Assembly (NCBI RefSeq): GCF_902506425.1
Contig: NZ_LR732469.1
Location: 2,220,769-2,284,768 of the forward strand
Length of the DNA: 64,000 nt
Direction of reading: 5' to 3'
From: Novosphingobium sp. 9U
GTDB lineage: Bacteria > Pseudomonadota > Alphaproteobacteria > Sphingomonadales > Sphingomonadaceae
A program made the translations under genes and the position numbers. Shown here piece by piece: positions 19,155 through 27,002 of the stretch; position 1 is the stretch's first letter, and every line of letters starts with the position of its first letter. Below the pieces are notes generated by a model that saw only the letters and a list, made by a program, of their open reading frames with translations, was not told where the DNA came from and did no database searches.

Positions 19155-19945
19155 CCCATGTGGATTTCCCGCTCGGCTCCGTCTGGCTGGTCGGCGCCGG
19201 CCCTGGCGATCCCGAGCTGCTGACGCGCAAGGCCGAGCGGCTGATCGGCGCCGCCACGGTGGTGTTCTACGATGCGCTGGTCGGGCCTGAGGTGCTGGAC
19301 ATGGCGCGGCGCTCGGCGCGGCTGGTGCATGTCGGGAAGCGCTCGGGCCGCCATTCAAAAGATCAGAAGACGATCGACGCGCTGATCGTCGAGGCGGCGC
19401 TGGCCGCTGGCCGAGTCGTGCGGCTGAAGGGCGGCGATCCCTCGATCTTCGGCCGCGCGACCGAGGAACTGGATGCCTGCCGCGCCGCGGGTGTGCCGGT
19501 TCGGATCTGCCCGGGCGTCACCGCCGCGAGCGCGGCAGCCGCGAGCCTGGGCGCTTCGCTGACCTTGCGCGGCCTCGCGCGTAAGCTGACCTTCGTGACC
19601 GCGCATGCCCGCGCCAGTGAGCCGCTCGACCTCAATTGGACGCGGCTGGCTGACCCGGAAGCGACGCTGGCGCTCTACATGGGCAAGGCCGCGGCTGGAG
19701 AGGTATCGGCACGGCTCATGGCCGAAGGGCTTGCGGGCGACACGCCGGTGGCTCTGGTCGAGTCGGCCAGCCTGCCGGAGGAGCGCTTGTTCCTCACCCG
19801 ACTCGACCTGCTGGCACTCAGCGCGAAAACGGCGCTAGGCGATGGTCCGGCGCTGCTGCTGATTGGCGAGGCGCTGCGCGCGGCGCAATCCCATCCTCTC
19901 CCCGCCGGGGAGAGGACATGGGTTCTTGAGAGCGCAGCGAACTAG
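19151..19945 (+). CDS. cobA: uroporphyrinogen-III C-methyltransferase (SUMT)
   Basis: 264 residues. Makes precorrin-2 from uroporphyrinogen III, the first step to siroheme for NirB. Motifs: VGAGPGDPELLTRKAERLI at the N terminus, VFYDALVGPEVL, RLKGGDPSIFGR (SAM site) and CPGVTAASAAAASLGASLT. It lacks the CysG dehydrogenase/chelatase half. The last 18 or so codons (SHPLPAGERTWVLESAAN) come from a repeat element at the 3' end, which also supplies the stop codon. ATGA overlap with nasA places it last in nirB-nirD-nasA-cobA. Confidence 0.94.
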   Translation: MTHVDFPLGSVWLVGAGPGDPELLTRKAERLIGAATVVFYDALVGPEVLDMARRSARLVHVGKRSGRHSKDQKTIDALIVEAALAAGRVVRLKGGDPSIFGRATEELDACRAAGVPVRICPGVTAASAAAASLGASLTLRGLARKLTFVTAHARASEPLDLNWTRLADPEATLALYMGKAAAGEVSARLMAEGLAGDTPVALVESASLPEERLFLTRLDLLALSAKTALGDGPALLLIGEALRAAQSHPLPAGERTWVLESAAN

Positions 19946-20045
19946 CCGAAGTTGGAGAGGGTTGAGCGCCCACGCTGCCCTCTTCAAGCTGCGCTAGCTC
20001 ATCTCGGACCAGGCTTCGCTATCCTCTCTCCAGCGGGGAGAGGAG
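19889..20045. repeat. palindromic repeat between cobA and galU
   Basis: ATCCTCTCCCCGCCGGGGAGAGGA at the left (19893 on) and ATCCTCTCTCCAGCGGGGAGAGGA at the right form two hairpins. Inside, GAGCGCAGCGAACTAG mirrors CTGCGCTAGCTC. The solitary hairpin at 32848 has the same arm. It lies between convergent genes, overlaps the cobA 3' end and may end both transcripts. Confidence 0.85.
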
Positions 20046-20051
20046 CAAAAT

Positions 20052-20933
20052 TTACCCCAGCAACTTCGTCGCAATCTTGCGCACGTCCTCGCCCATATCC
20101 TCGCGGTCGAGCGCGATCGCCAAAGTCGCCTCGACGAAGCCGAGCTTTGAGCCGCAGTCGAACCGCCGGCCCTGGAAGGTTACCGCGTGGAAGGGCTGAG
20201 TGTCGATTAGCTTGGCCATCGAATCGGTCAGCTGGATTTCCCCGCCTGCGCCCTTGTCCTGCGTGGCGAGCAGACCCATGACTTCGGGCTGGAGAATGTA
20301 GCGGCCCGAGACGATCAGGTTGGAAGGCGCCTCGTCCACCTTGGGCTTCTCGACCAGTCCCTTGACCTCGGTCAGGGCACCGCGGCTTTCGCCGGGCGCG
20401 ATCACGCCGTAGCTGGAAACCTCTTCGCGCGGGACTTCCAGGACCGAAATCAGGTTGCCGCCCACTTCGTTGTAGGCCTCGATCATCTGCGCCATGCAGC
20501 CGGGCGAGCCGTACATCAGCTCGTCGGGCAGGAAGATCGCAAAGGGATCGTCGCCCACCACGGCGCGCGCGCACCACACCGCATGGCCTAGGCCCAGCGG
20601 CACCTGCTGGCGCACGGTGGTGAGATTGCCCGGCTTCATCCGCGTCGATTCGAGCGGCTCCAGCGACTTGCCGCGCCCGGTCATCGTCGCTTCGAGTTCG
20701 TAGGCGGTGTCGAAGTGCTCGACAATGGCGGTCTTGCCGCGCCCGGTGACGAATACGAATTCCTCGATCCCGGCCTCACGCGCCTCATCCACCGCGTACT
20801 GGATCAGGGGACGGTCGACGATCGGCAGCAGCTCCTTCGGGATGGCCTTCGTTGCGGGAAGAAATCGCGTGCCGAGGCCAGCGACAGGGAAGACGGCTTT
20901 CTTGACTGGCTTGCGAAACTGGTTGTCGGACAT
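20052..20933 (-). CDS. galU: UTP-glucose-1-phosphate uridylyltransferase
   Basis: 293 residues. Makes UDP-glucose from UTP and Glc-1-P (from Pgm). The nucleotide-binding loop PVAGLGTRFLPATKA, PKELLPIVDRPLIQYAVDEA, the DDPFAIFLPDELM segment and VEKP block are all typical. UDP-glucose feeds exopolysaccharide and glycolipid synthesis, fitting the polysaccharide genes downstream in the window. The promoter contains a TGC-N3-GCA operator-like site right after the presumed -10. Convergent with cobA. Confidence 0.96.
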   Translation of the reverse strand: MSDNQFRKPVKKAVFPVAGLGTRFLPATKAIPKELLPIVDRPLIQYAVDEAREAGIEEFVFVTGRGKTAIVEHFDTAYELEATMTGRGKSLEPLESTRMKPGNLTTVRQQVPLGLGHAVWCARAVVGDDPFAIFLPDELMYGSPGCMAQMIEAYNEVGGNLISVLEVPREEVSSYGVIAPGESRGALTEVKGLVEKPKVDEAPSNLIVSGRYILQPEVMGLLATQDKGAGGEIQLTDSMAKLIDTQPFHAVTFQGRRFDCGSKLGFVEATLAIALDREDMGEDVRKIATKLLG

Positions 20934-20954
20934 CGGCGCTTCAATCCCCCATTA

Positions 20955-20998
20955 TGCTGCACTGCAACTTAGAGCGGCATCGTCTTAGCAACGCAATT
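20955..20998 (-). promoter_or_regulatory. galU promoter with TGC-N3-GCA operator-like site
   Basis: On the reverse strand: TTGCGT, 17 bases, TCTAAG, then immediately TTGCAGTGCAGCA (20955-20967), 21 bases before the ATG. The sugar-transferase gene at 31393 has the same order and spacing (TTGCGC, 17, TATACC, then TTGCACTGCAGCA). A site covering the start of transcription suggests repression. Confidence 0.55.
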
Positions 20999-21139
20999 GC
21001 TTGCAGACGATGGTTGCGATTGAGTGAACGTGCCGGGAGATCGTCCGTTTCGGAGCGGCCAACCGCACCGGAGAACGGCCCGGCTTCCCGCACCGCCGCG
21101 CTCGCTTGCTGCCCGTCGCAAACGCGCTAAAGGGCCGGG

Positions 21140-22423
21140 ATGGACAAGATCATCATCGAAGGCGGCAAGCGCCTCTCTGGCACCATTCCCGTTTCCGGCG
21201 CCAAGAACGCAGCGCTCACGCTACTGCCCTGCGCACTGCTCACCGACGAGCCGCTGACGCTGCGCAACCTGCCGCGTCTGGCCGACATCGACGGCTTCCA
21301 GCACCTGATGAACCAGTTCGGCATCTCGACCACGATCGCCGGCTCGCGGCCGGAGGACTTCGGGCGGGTGATGACCCTGGCGGCGACCCGCATCACCAGC
21401 TCGGTCGCGCCTTATGAGCTGGTGCGCAAGATGCGCGCCTCGATCCTGGTGCTCGGGCCGATGCTGGCCCGCATGGGCGAGGCGACCGTTTCGCTGCCCG
21501 GCGGCTGCGCCATCGGCAATCGCCCGATCGACTTGCATCTGAAAGCCCTCGAGGCTTTGGGCGCGACGATCGAGATGGCAGCCGGCTACGTGCGCGCGAT
21601 TGCGCCGGACGGCGGCCTGCCGGGCGGGCGCTACTCATTCCCGGTGGTCTCGGTCGGTGCGACCGAGAACGCGCTGATGGCGGCGGCGACCGCGCGCGGC
21701 AAGTCGACGCTGCACAACGCGGCTCGCGAGCCCGAGATCGTCGACTTGTGCAACCTGCTGGTCTCCATGGGCGCGCAGATCGAAAGCATCGGCTCCAGCG
21801 ACATCACGATCCACGGCGTGCCCCGCCTTCACGGTGCCACCTACCGGGTCATGCCCGACCGCATCGAGGCGGGCAGTTACGCCTGCGCCGCCGCGATCAC
21901 CGGTGGCGAGGTGACGCTGACGGGCACTCGCATCGAGGAGATGGATGCGACCATCCAGGCGCTGCGCAGCGCCGGCGTCCACGTCGAGCCACGCGGCGAC
22001 GGCCTGCACATCGCCTCGGATGGCAAGCTGCGCGCGGTCACACTGGCGACGGCCCCGTACCCCGGCGTCGCCACCGACATGCAGGCCCAACTCATGGCCC
22101 TCTTGTGCCTGGCCGAGGGCTCCAGCGTGCTGACCGAGACGATCTTCGAGAACCGCTACATGCACGTGCCCGAGCTGAACCGCATGGGCGCGCGGATCGA
22201 GACATCGGGCCGCACCGCCATCGTTCACGGCGTGCCCAAGCTCCATGGCGCCGAGGTGATGGCTACGGACTTGCGCGCCTCGATGAGCCTGGTGATCGCC
22301 GGCCTCGCTGCCGAGGGCGAGACGCAGGTCCACCGCCTCTATCACCTCGATCGCGGTTACGAGCGGCTGGAGGAGAAGCTCTCCTTGCTTGGCGCCCAGG
22401 TCGAGCGCGTCGGCGGCGAGTAG
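21140..22423 (+). CDS. murA: UDP-N-acetylglucosamine 1-carboxyvinyltransferase
   Basis: 427 residues. Transfers enolpyruvate from PEP to UDP-GlcNAc, the first committed step of peptidoglycan synthesis. It contains the substrate block [16 protein letters not shown] at the N terminus, the active-site loop [16 protein letters not shown] with the catalytic Cys, [15 protein letters not shown], and the C-terminal [13 protein letters not shown]. Monocistronic as far as visible, divergent from galU across about 200 bp. SD AAAGGG upstream of the ATG. Confidence 0.97.
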   Translation: MDKIIIEGGKRLSGTIPVSGAKNAALTLLPCALLTDEPLTLRNLPRLADIDGFQHLMNQFGISTTIAGSRPEDFGRVMTLAATRITSSVAPYELVRKMRASILVLGPMLARMGEATVSLPGGCAIGNRPIDLHLKALEALGATIEMAAGYVRAIAPDGGLPGGRYSFPVVSVGATENALMAAATARGKSTLHNAAREPEIVDLCNLLVSMGAQIESIGSSDITIHGVPRLHGATYRVMPDRIEAGSYACAAAITGGEVTLTGTRIEEMDATIQALRSAGVHVEPRGDGLHIASDGKLRAVTLATAPYPGVATDMQAQLMALLCLAEGSSVLTETIFENRYMHVPELNRMGARIETSGRTAIVHGVPKLHGAEVMATDLRASMSLVIAGLAAEGETQVHRLYHLDRGYERLEEKLSLLGAQVERVGGE

Positions 22424-22439
22424 AGTCTGTCCGCATTAA

Positions 22440-22796
<357 letters not shown>

Positions 22797-22823
22797 AGCC
22801 CTGAGAGGATCGCCAACGAAATG

Positions 22824-22851
22824 GGCGGCGGGCACGTATCCGCCGCCTTTT
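22824..22851 (+). terminator. intrinsic terminator after the SFPASDPP gene
   Basis: GGCGGCGG (22824-22831) pairs with CCGCCGCC (22840-22847) around an 8-base loop, followed by TTTT. Confidence 0.85.
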
Positions 22852-22980
22852 CGTATGTGCGTACCGTAGGCAAGATGGCTGGGTTCGTCACTCCGAGGGT
22901 GGCGCTGCAATCCAGCATGCCCAAGTCACCTTTGATTACCGTGGACCTGCGGTCCTCGCCTTGACGATGGTGTAGCGGCT

Positions 22981-23397
22981 TCAGCCTAGCGTTCGTCCCA
23001 TCGAGATGCGTGGTTCCTCGTCGAAGCCGAGCTTGCGGTAAAACGCAGCCACGGTCGCGTTGCCCGCGCGCACTTGCAGGTTCACCTTCACGCAGCCGAG
23101 GTCCGCCAGGCGACGGCATGCCTCTTCCACCAGGGCGTGGCCGATGCCGCTGCGCCGGAGCAATGGGTCACTCGCAACGGCATAGAGCCATCCACGGTGT
23201 CCATCATACCCCGCCATCACGGTGCCGATCACCGCGCCTGACGCGTCTTCGGCAACCAGCAACAGGCCATCACCCAGCGCCAGTTTGGCCGGGATCGCCG
23301 CCGCCGCACGATTGCGCGGCGGATCGCCCGGAAAGCACGCCCGCCAAAGCGCATCCACACCGGCGAAGTGCCGATCCTCGTAGCTGACCACTCTCAT
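22981..23397 (-). CDS. GNAT-family N-acetyltransferase (YpeA-like)
   Basis: 138 residues with the acetyl-CoA loop LRRSGIGHALVEEA (Q/R-x-x-G-x-G/A form) and the C-terminal NATVAAFYRKLGFDEEPR typical of YpeA/RimI-like enzymes. The substrate is unknown. The ATG overlaps the stop of the upstream ribbon-helix-helix gene by 4 bases (ATGA), so both are translated from one mRNA. This RHH-GNAT order resembles DUF1778-GNAT toxin-antitoxin pairs, but the RHH protein here is of another subfamily, so a plain housekeeping pair is more likely. Confidence 0.88.
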   Translation of the reverse strand: MRVVSYEDRHFAGVDALWRACFPGDPPRNRAAAAIPAKLALGDGLLLVAEDASGAVIGTVMAGYDGHRGWLYAVASDPLLRRSGIGHALVEEACRRLADLGCVKVNLQVRAGNATVAAFYRKLGFDEEPRISMGRTLG

Positions 23398-23618
23398 GCC
23401 GACACCAACCACACCCGAATCGCGCCTGCGAGGCCAGGAGGCGTGTCGGCCTCGATCCGCGCCGCATCGATCCGGGCGACGAGGGCGTTGATCGGAATGC
23501 CCTCGGCGCTCGCCCGCGCGCGCAGCATGTCCCAGAACACCGGCTCCAGGCTGATCGAGGTCTTGTGTCCGGCGATCTCGACCGAGCGCTTGACGGGCGG
23601 ATGGAAGGGCACGGCCAT
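23394..23618 (-). CDS. ribbon-helix-helix domain protein
   Basis: 74 residues. KRSVEIAGHKTSISLEPVFWDMLRARA fits the ribbon-helix-helix_4 family (strand with TSISLEP, then two helices). Proteins of this family are conserved in alphaproteobacteria, and their regulatory targets are mostly unknown. ATGA overlap with the following GNAT gene. The basic N terminus PPVKRSVEI is usual for the family. Confidence 0.82.
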   Translation of the reverse strand: MAVPFHPPVKRSVEIAGHKTSISLEPVFWDMLRARASAEGIPINALVARIDAARIEADTPPGLAGAIRVWLVSA

Positions 23619-23719
23619 ACAGCCACGGTAGCGCGCCGGGCGGTGCGGGCAAGTCTCTGGCGGCGCACCCACGCTTCCGGCATGCTGGCCGTAATAATCG
23701 GTGCACAGGGGGCTTGCCC

Positions 23720-24193
23720 ATGCGGTTCGGATTGTTGTTCGCCAGCACGGCGCTGGTCTTCGGCGGGGTGCCGGCTGCGGCTCAGACCTCTCCCAAGGCT
23801 GGCTTGCCGCCCGAGATCGGCAAGGCCTATGGTCAGCTCGGCAAGGCGATCACCACGCACGATGCCGCGGGGGTGAAGGAAGTCTGGGCCGAGGACTTCG
23901 TGGTCAACGCGCCCAGCAACACGATCCTCCATCGTGACGAAGTCATCGCGGCGATGGGCAGCGACCTGCTCGACTACAAGGATTTCAAGAAGACCATCGG
24001 CGCCGTCAGCGTCCAGCCAGATCTGGTGATCGTGATGGGGCATGACACCATGGTGCCGCTCAAGGGGCCTGGCGCAGGCAAGCAGGTGTTCCGGCCGTTC
24101 ACCGATGTCTGGGCCAAGCGCGGCGAGCGCTGGTGGCTGGTGGCGCGGCAGGCGACGATCGCGGCGGAGGGCCCGATCGTAGTCCAACGCTGA
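23720..24193 (+). CDS. secreted SnoaL/DUF4440-like protein (NTF2 fold)
   Basis: 157 residues: signal peptide MRFGLLFASTALVFGGVPAAAQ, then an NTF2-like domain (KAITTHDAAGVKEVWAEDFVVNAPSN...; RPFTDVWAKRGERWWLVARQATI), the DUF4440 pattern. Exported, probably periplasmic. Ligand or reaction unknown. I chose the ATG because GGGGG lies about 8 bases before it. Divergent from the RHH/GNAT pair. Confidence 0.82.
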   Translation: MRFGLLFASTALVFGGVPAAAQTSPKAGLPPEIGKAYGQLGKAITTHDAAGVKEVWAEDFVVNAPSNTILHRDEVIAAMGSDLLDYKDFKKTIGAVSVQPDLVIVMGHDTMVPLKGPGAGKQVFRPFTDVWAKRGERWWLVARQATIAAEGPIVVQR

Positions 24194-24245
24194 GCTGCCC
24201 AGGGCACGTCCCTACGCCTGTAAGCGACGTTCATGTTCGACTGAG

Positions 24246-24360
24246 TCCCCTCCCCGGCGGGGAGGGGTCGGGGGTGGGGGAGCGATGCCGCAAGGCAGCG
24301 CGTCCACGCTGGCGTGAGTACACCTACTCGCGACCTCCTCCCTCAAGGGAGGAGGAGCAG
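24246..24360. repeat. palindromic repeat (CCCCTCCCCGGCGGGGAGGGG type)
   Basis: A left hairpin (CCCCTCCCC-GGC-GGGGAGGGG), a middle of about 70 bases and a right hairpin CCTCCTCCCTCAAGGGAGGAGG. Same family style as the repeats inside leuS and nasA. Confidence 0.8.
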
Positions 24361-24408
24361 ATCGTGCAATCGAAATCGATCATGCCTAGGGATTGAGGGC
24401 GTAGAGCA

Positions 24409-24556
24409 GGCGGCGGCAGAGCCGCCGCCATGACGTCGGACGGGTTCGGCGGACTTGCGGGTCCGCCGCCCCGCCGGCCGATGCCGATGGCTGCCGCCGT
24501 TGGCGGCACCGGCGGCTAAGTTGCCGTTCGCTTTGCGAACGCCTGCCTTAGCCGCC
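24409..24556. repeat. array of four hairpins downstream of phaB
   Basis: Consecutive perfect stems: GGCGGCGGC/GCCGCCGCC (24409-24429), GGCGGAC/GTCCGCC (24448-24467), TGCCGCC/GGCGGCA (24492-24508), and a nested pair GGCGGCTAAG (24511-24520) with CTTAGCCGCC (24547-24556) enclosing GTTCGC-TTT-GCGAAC (24526-24540). The last stem ends 8 bases from the phaB stop. No coding. It may protect or terminate the phaB mRNA. Confidence 0.75.
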
Positions 24557-24564
24557 TGCCATCG

Positions 24565-25287
24565 TCAGTACATATGCTGTCCGCCATTGATGCTCAGCGT
24601 CGACCCGGTCACGAAGCCCGCATTCTCGCTCGCCAGGAACCCGACCGCGCGGGCGATCTCGTAGGCGTTGCCGAGGCGGCCGACCGGGATCTTGGCGACG
24701 ATCTTCTCCAGCACCGGCTCCGGCACCGCGGCGACCATATCAGTGTCGATATAGCCCGGCGCGATCGCGTTCACGAGCACGCCGAACTTGGCGCCTTCCT
24801 GTGCCAGCGCCTTGGTGAAGCCGTGGATGCCCGACTTCGCCGCGGCGTAGTTCACTTGGCCGTACTGGCCGGCCTGGCCGTTGATCGAGCCGATGTTGAT
24901 GATCCGGCCCCAGCCGCGGTCGCGCATGCCGCCGAACGTGGCCTTGGCCATGTTGAAGCAACCGCCGAGGTTGATCCGCATGACCTCGTTCCAGTCCTCG
25001 AAGGTCATGCGGTGCAGCGTGCCGTCGCGGGTGATGCCTGCATTGTTGACGACGATGTCGATCGGCCCGACGTCCGCCTCGACCTGCTTCACGCCGGCAA
25101 GGCAGGCCTCATGGTCGCCCACGTCCCACTTGTAGGCCCGGATGCCGGACTCCTCGGTGAAGGCCTTGGCCTTCTCCTCATTGCCCGCATAGTTCGCGAC
25201 GACGGTGTGGCCGCGGTCCTTGAGTGCGAGTGAAATGGCCGCACCGATGCCTCGGGTGCCGCCAGTAACGATTGCTACGCGTGCCAT
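24565..25287 (-). CDS. phaB: acetoacetyl-CoA reductase
   Basis: 240 residues. NADPH-dependent reduction of acetoacetyl-CoA to (R)-3-hydroxybutyryl-CoA for polyhydroxybutyrate. SDR motifs TGGTRGIG (cofactor), NNAG, catalytic Ser in NIGSINGQAGQYGQVNY with YAAAK. The VNYAAAKSGIHGFTKALAQEGA segment and INGGQHMY end are PhaB hallmarks, separating it from FabG. ATG at 25287 gives the standard length. phaA and phaC are not in the window. A TGC-N3-GCG motif lies about 120 bp upstream. Confidence 0.94.
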   Translation of the reverse strand: MARVAIVTGGTRGIGAAISLALKDRGHTVVANYAGNEEKAKAFTEESGIRAYKWDVGDHEACLAGVKQVEADVGPIDIVVNNAGITRDGTLHRMTFEDWNEVMRINLGGCFNMAKATFGGMRDRGWGRIINIGSINGQAGQYGQVNYAAAKSGIHGFTKALAQEGAKFGVLVNAIAPGYIDTDMVAAVPEPVLEKIVAKIPVGRLGNAYEIARAVGFLASENAGFVTGSTLSINGGQHMY

Positions 25288-25405
25288 TAAGCTGCTGTCC
25301 TCGCCAAGCGTCCTCACTCCAACACCTTGCTACGGATAAGAGCGGGACAGCACAAGTTGCTCAAGGTGCAGAGTCCGCATGTACCGGGTTCGAAAATTGC
25401 ACCCA

Positions 25406-25420
25406 GTGGTGCACTGCGCA
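25406..25420 (-). promoter_or_regulatory. TGC-N3-GC motif upstream of phaB
   Basis: GTGGTGCACTGCGCA contains TGCACTGCG, close to the motif before galU and nasT, in the 137-bp gap between phaB and the next gene. PhaR controls PHB genes in alphaproteobacteria, so its presence before phaB supports, but does not prove, that identity for the motif. Confidence 0.35.
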
Positions 25421-25424
25421 CGGC

Positions 25425-26183
25425 TCAGAAGCTGAACTGCGTACCCACGTAGACGGCCTGGCTGTCCTGCTTCCCATCGGTCAGCGGGGTCAGGCGCTCG
25501 CGTTCCTGCGAATAGCGGACGCCAGCCGTGACGTTCAGGTTGTTCGTCACACGGAAAGCACCGCCCAGGTCCACTTCGCTGCCATCGACTGCGAACGTGC
25601 GCGGCGCGCGGCCGGTGGTGGCTTTCTCTTCCAGGCTGATCCGGGGCGAGAAGCGCGAGCCGTCGCCATTGGTCCGCGACGGCGCCAGGCTGTACTTGTG
25701 CAGATCCGGCAGATCCATCGCGGTCTTTGGCGGCGCCGCCTGCTGGCTGATGTCCTGCGCGAAATTGCGATACCCGCGCGAGACGCCCAGGCTGAACCCG
25801 GTGGGCGCGATACGCAGGTGCGTGTCGCTATCGGGCTGCGGCAGGCTGCGTCCGCGGACCGTGATCGCGCGCGCCGCCTCGCCATCCACGCGTACGGCCA
25901 CGGTAACCGCACGTTCGGACTGGTTGGCGATCCCGGCGGGCGTGAACGGGAAGAGCTGTCCCTTGGCGAGCGAACGAATGGCGAGCGCGCGCGACAAGCC
26001 GTGGGTCGATTCGCCAGCGGGCGCAGGCTCGATGCTGGGCCCGGCTTCGTCCTTGGCACCGAAATCGGCGGTAAACGCGAGCACGGCGCTGGGCAGCGCA
26101 AGCAGCGTCACGGCGCCCGCCAGCAGCACCGATGCGGTTCCACCCTTGCGATCGCGCCCCGTCTGCGTCTGCACCTGCCCCAT
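25425..26183 (-). CDS. predicted outer-membrane beta-barrel protein, hypothetical
   Basis: 252 residues: a basic N terminus, a hydrophobic segment ending LALPSAVLAFTADF (signal peptide), a region resembling low-complexity Ala/Pro/Glu, then amphipathic strands (VTVAVRVDGEAARAITVRG, NLNVTAGVRYSQERERL) ending in YVGTQFSF. The final Phe and alternating pattern suggest a barrel. No family recognised. I chose the ATG preceded by GAGAGGGACG; earlier ATGs at 26204 and 26216 remain possible. Same strand as phaB. Confidence 0.62.
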   Translation of the reverse strand: MGQVQTQTGRDRKGGTASVLLAGAVTLLALPSAVLAFTADFGAKDEAGPSIEPAPAGESTHGLSRALAIRSLAKGQLFPFTPAGIANQSERAVTVAVRVDGEAARAITVRGRSLPQPDSDTHLRIAPTGFSLGVSRGYRNFAQDISQQAAPPKTAMDLPDLHKYSLAPSRTNGDGSRFSPRISLEEKATTGRAPRTFAVDGSEVDLGGAFRVTNNLNVTAGVRYSQERERLTPLTDGKQDSQAVYVGTQFSF

Positions 26184-26389
26184 CGTCCCTCTCACACGGT
26201 CCATGGCTTGCATCATTGCCAGACCGGACCTGTCGTGTTGCTGACCGCCTAGCACATCACGATCGCGAGCGACAGCATGAGGGTCGCACTTGCCGGGCAG
26301 GCGCGGCAGCGATAGAGGCGGATGCCAAGCGGACGTGCGCACCTGCGCGGCAAGCCCCACTGCAAGAACACAGGAAACTGGGAACGACG

Positions 26390-26854
26390 ATGACAGTCCG
26401 CACCGCCTCAAAGATCGGCTCGACTCTCTCCCCGGTGCTGCGCGCCGGCCTCGGCCTTGCGCTGGTCGCAAGCCTCGGCGCGTGCGGCGGCAAGAAGGAA
26501 GTCCGCAAGGAAGTCGCACCGACTCAGGTCACCACCATCGGCGTCAACAGCTACCTGTGGCGCGCCAGCCTCGATGCGCTGTCGTTCATGCCGCTGCTGC
26601 AGACCGACAGCAACGGCGGCGTGATCGTGACCGACTGGTACTCCAACCCGAAGAACCCGGGCGAGCGCGTGAAGGTCTCGGTGACTATCCTCGACGCCGA
26701 TCTGCGGGCCGACGCTCTGCGCGTTGCCGCCAGCCGCGAAGTGAACCAGGGCGGTGGCTGGGTCGCCGCGCCGATCCAGGCTGCCACAGTGCAGAAGCTG
26801 GAGGACATCATCCTCACCCGCGCCCGCGACCTGCGCCGCAACTCCGTAGGCTGA
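26390..26854 (+). CDS. DUF3576 lipoprotein
   Basis: 154 residues. Lipoprotein signal with LVASLGACGGKK (lipobox), then a conserved domain starting TTIGVNSYLWRASLDALSFMPLLQTDSNGGVIVTDWY, which I recognise as DUF3576. This family commonly precedes leuS in alphaproteobacteria, and does so here. The SYLWRASLD...TDWY part is also reminiscent of envelope stress lipoproteins. Function unknown. ATG chosen at the signal peptide; the longer open frame upstream is not supported. Confidence 0.88.
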   Translation: MTVRTASKIGSTLSPVLRAGLGLALVASLGACGGKKEVRKEVAPTQVTTIGVNSYLWRASLDALSFMPLLQTDSNGGVIVTDWYSNPKNPGERVKVSVTILDADLRADALRVAASREVNQGGGWVAAPIQAATVQKLEDIILTRARDLRRNSVG

Positions 26855-26866
26855 GGCTCTACCTAC

Positions 26867-26961
26867 CTTCGTCACTCCCGCGAAAGCGGGAGCCCATCTC
26901 CTGACGTCGCGTAACCAATACCACCCGGAGATGGATTCCCGCCTTCGCGGGGTTGACGAAG
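26867..26961. repeat. dispersed repeat of the CCCGCGAAAGCGGGA type
   Basis: CTTCGTC and GACGAAG form the outer ends. Inside are CTCCCGCGAAAGCGGGAG, and CCATCTC matched by GAGATGG; the right arm has TTCCCGCCTTCGCGG. This palindromic repeat is widespread in proteobacterial intergenic DNA. Here it fills the gap between the DUF3576 gene and leuS. Confidence 0.8.
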
Positions 26962-27002
26962 CTGTGTAAGTGGCGCGCATGCCCGCTGGAGATTTTTAAG
27001 CA

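Noticed and set aside
17250..19358. 702-residue reverse-strand open frame opposite nasA and cobA
   Set aside because: Antisense shadow with no domain signature; the forward genes have full catalytic motifs and overlapping starts.
22981..23618. RHH-GNAT toxin-antitoxin system
   Set aside because: The RHH protein is of the ribbon-helix-helix_4 type and the acetyltransferase is YpeA-like, both usual core genes; the ATGA overlap alone is common in this genome.
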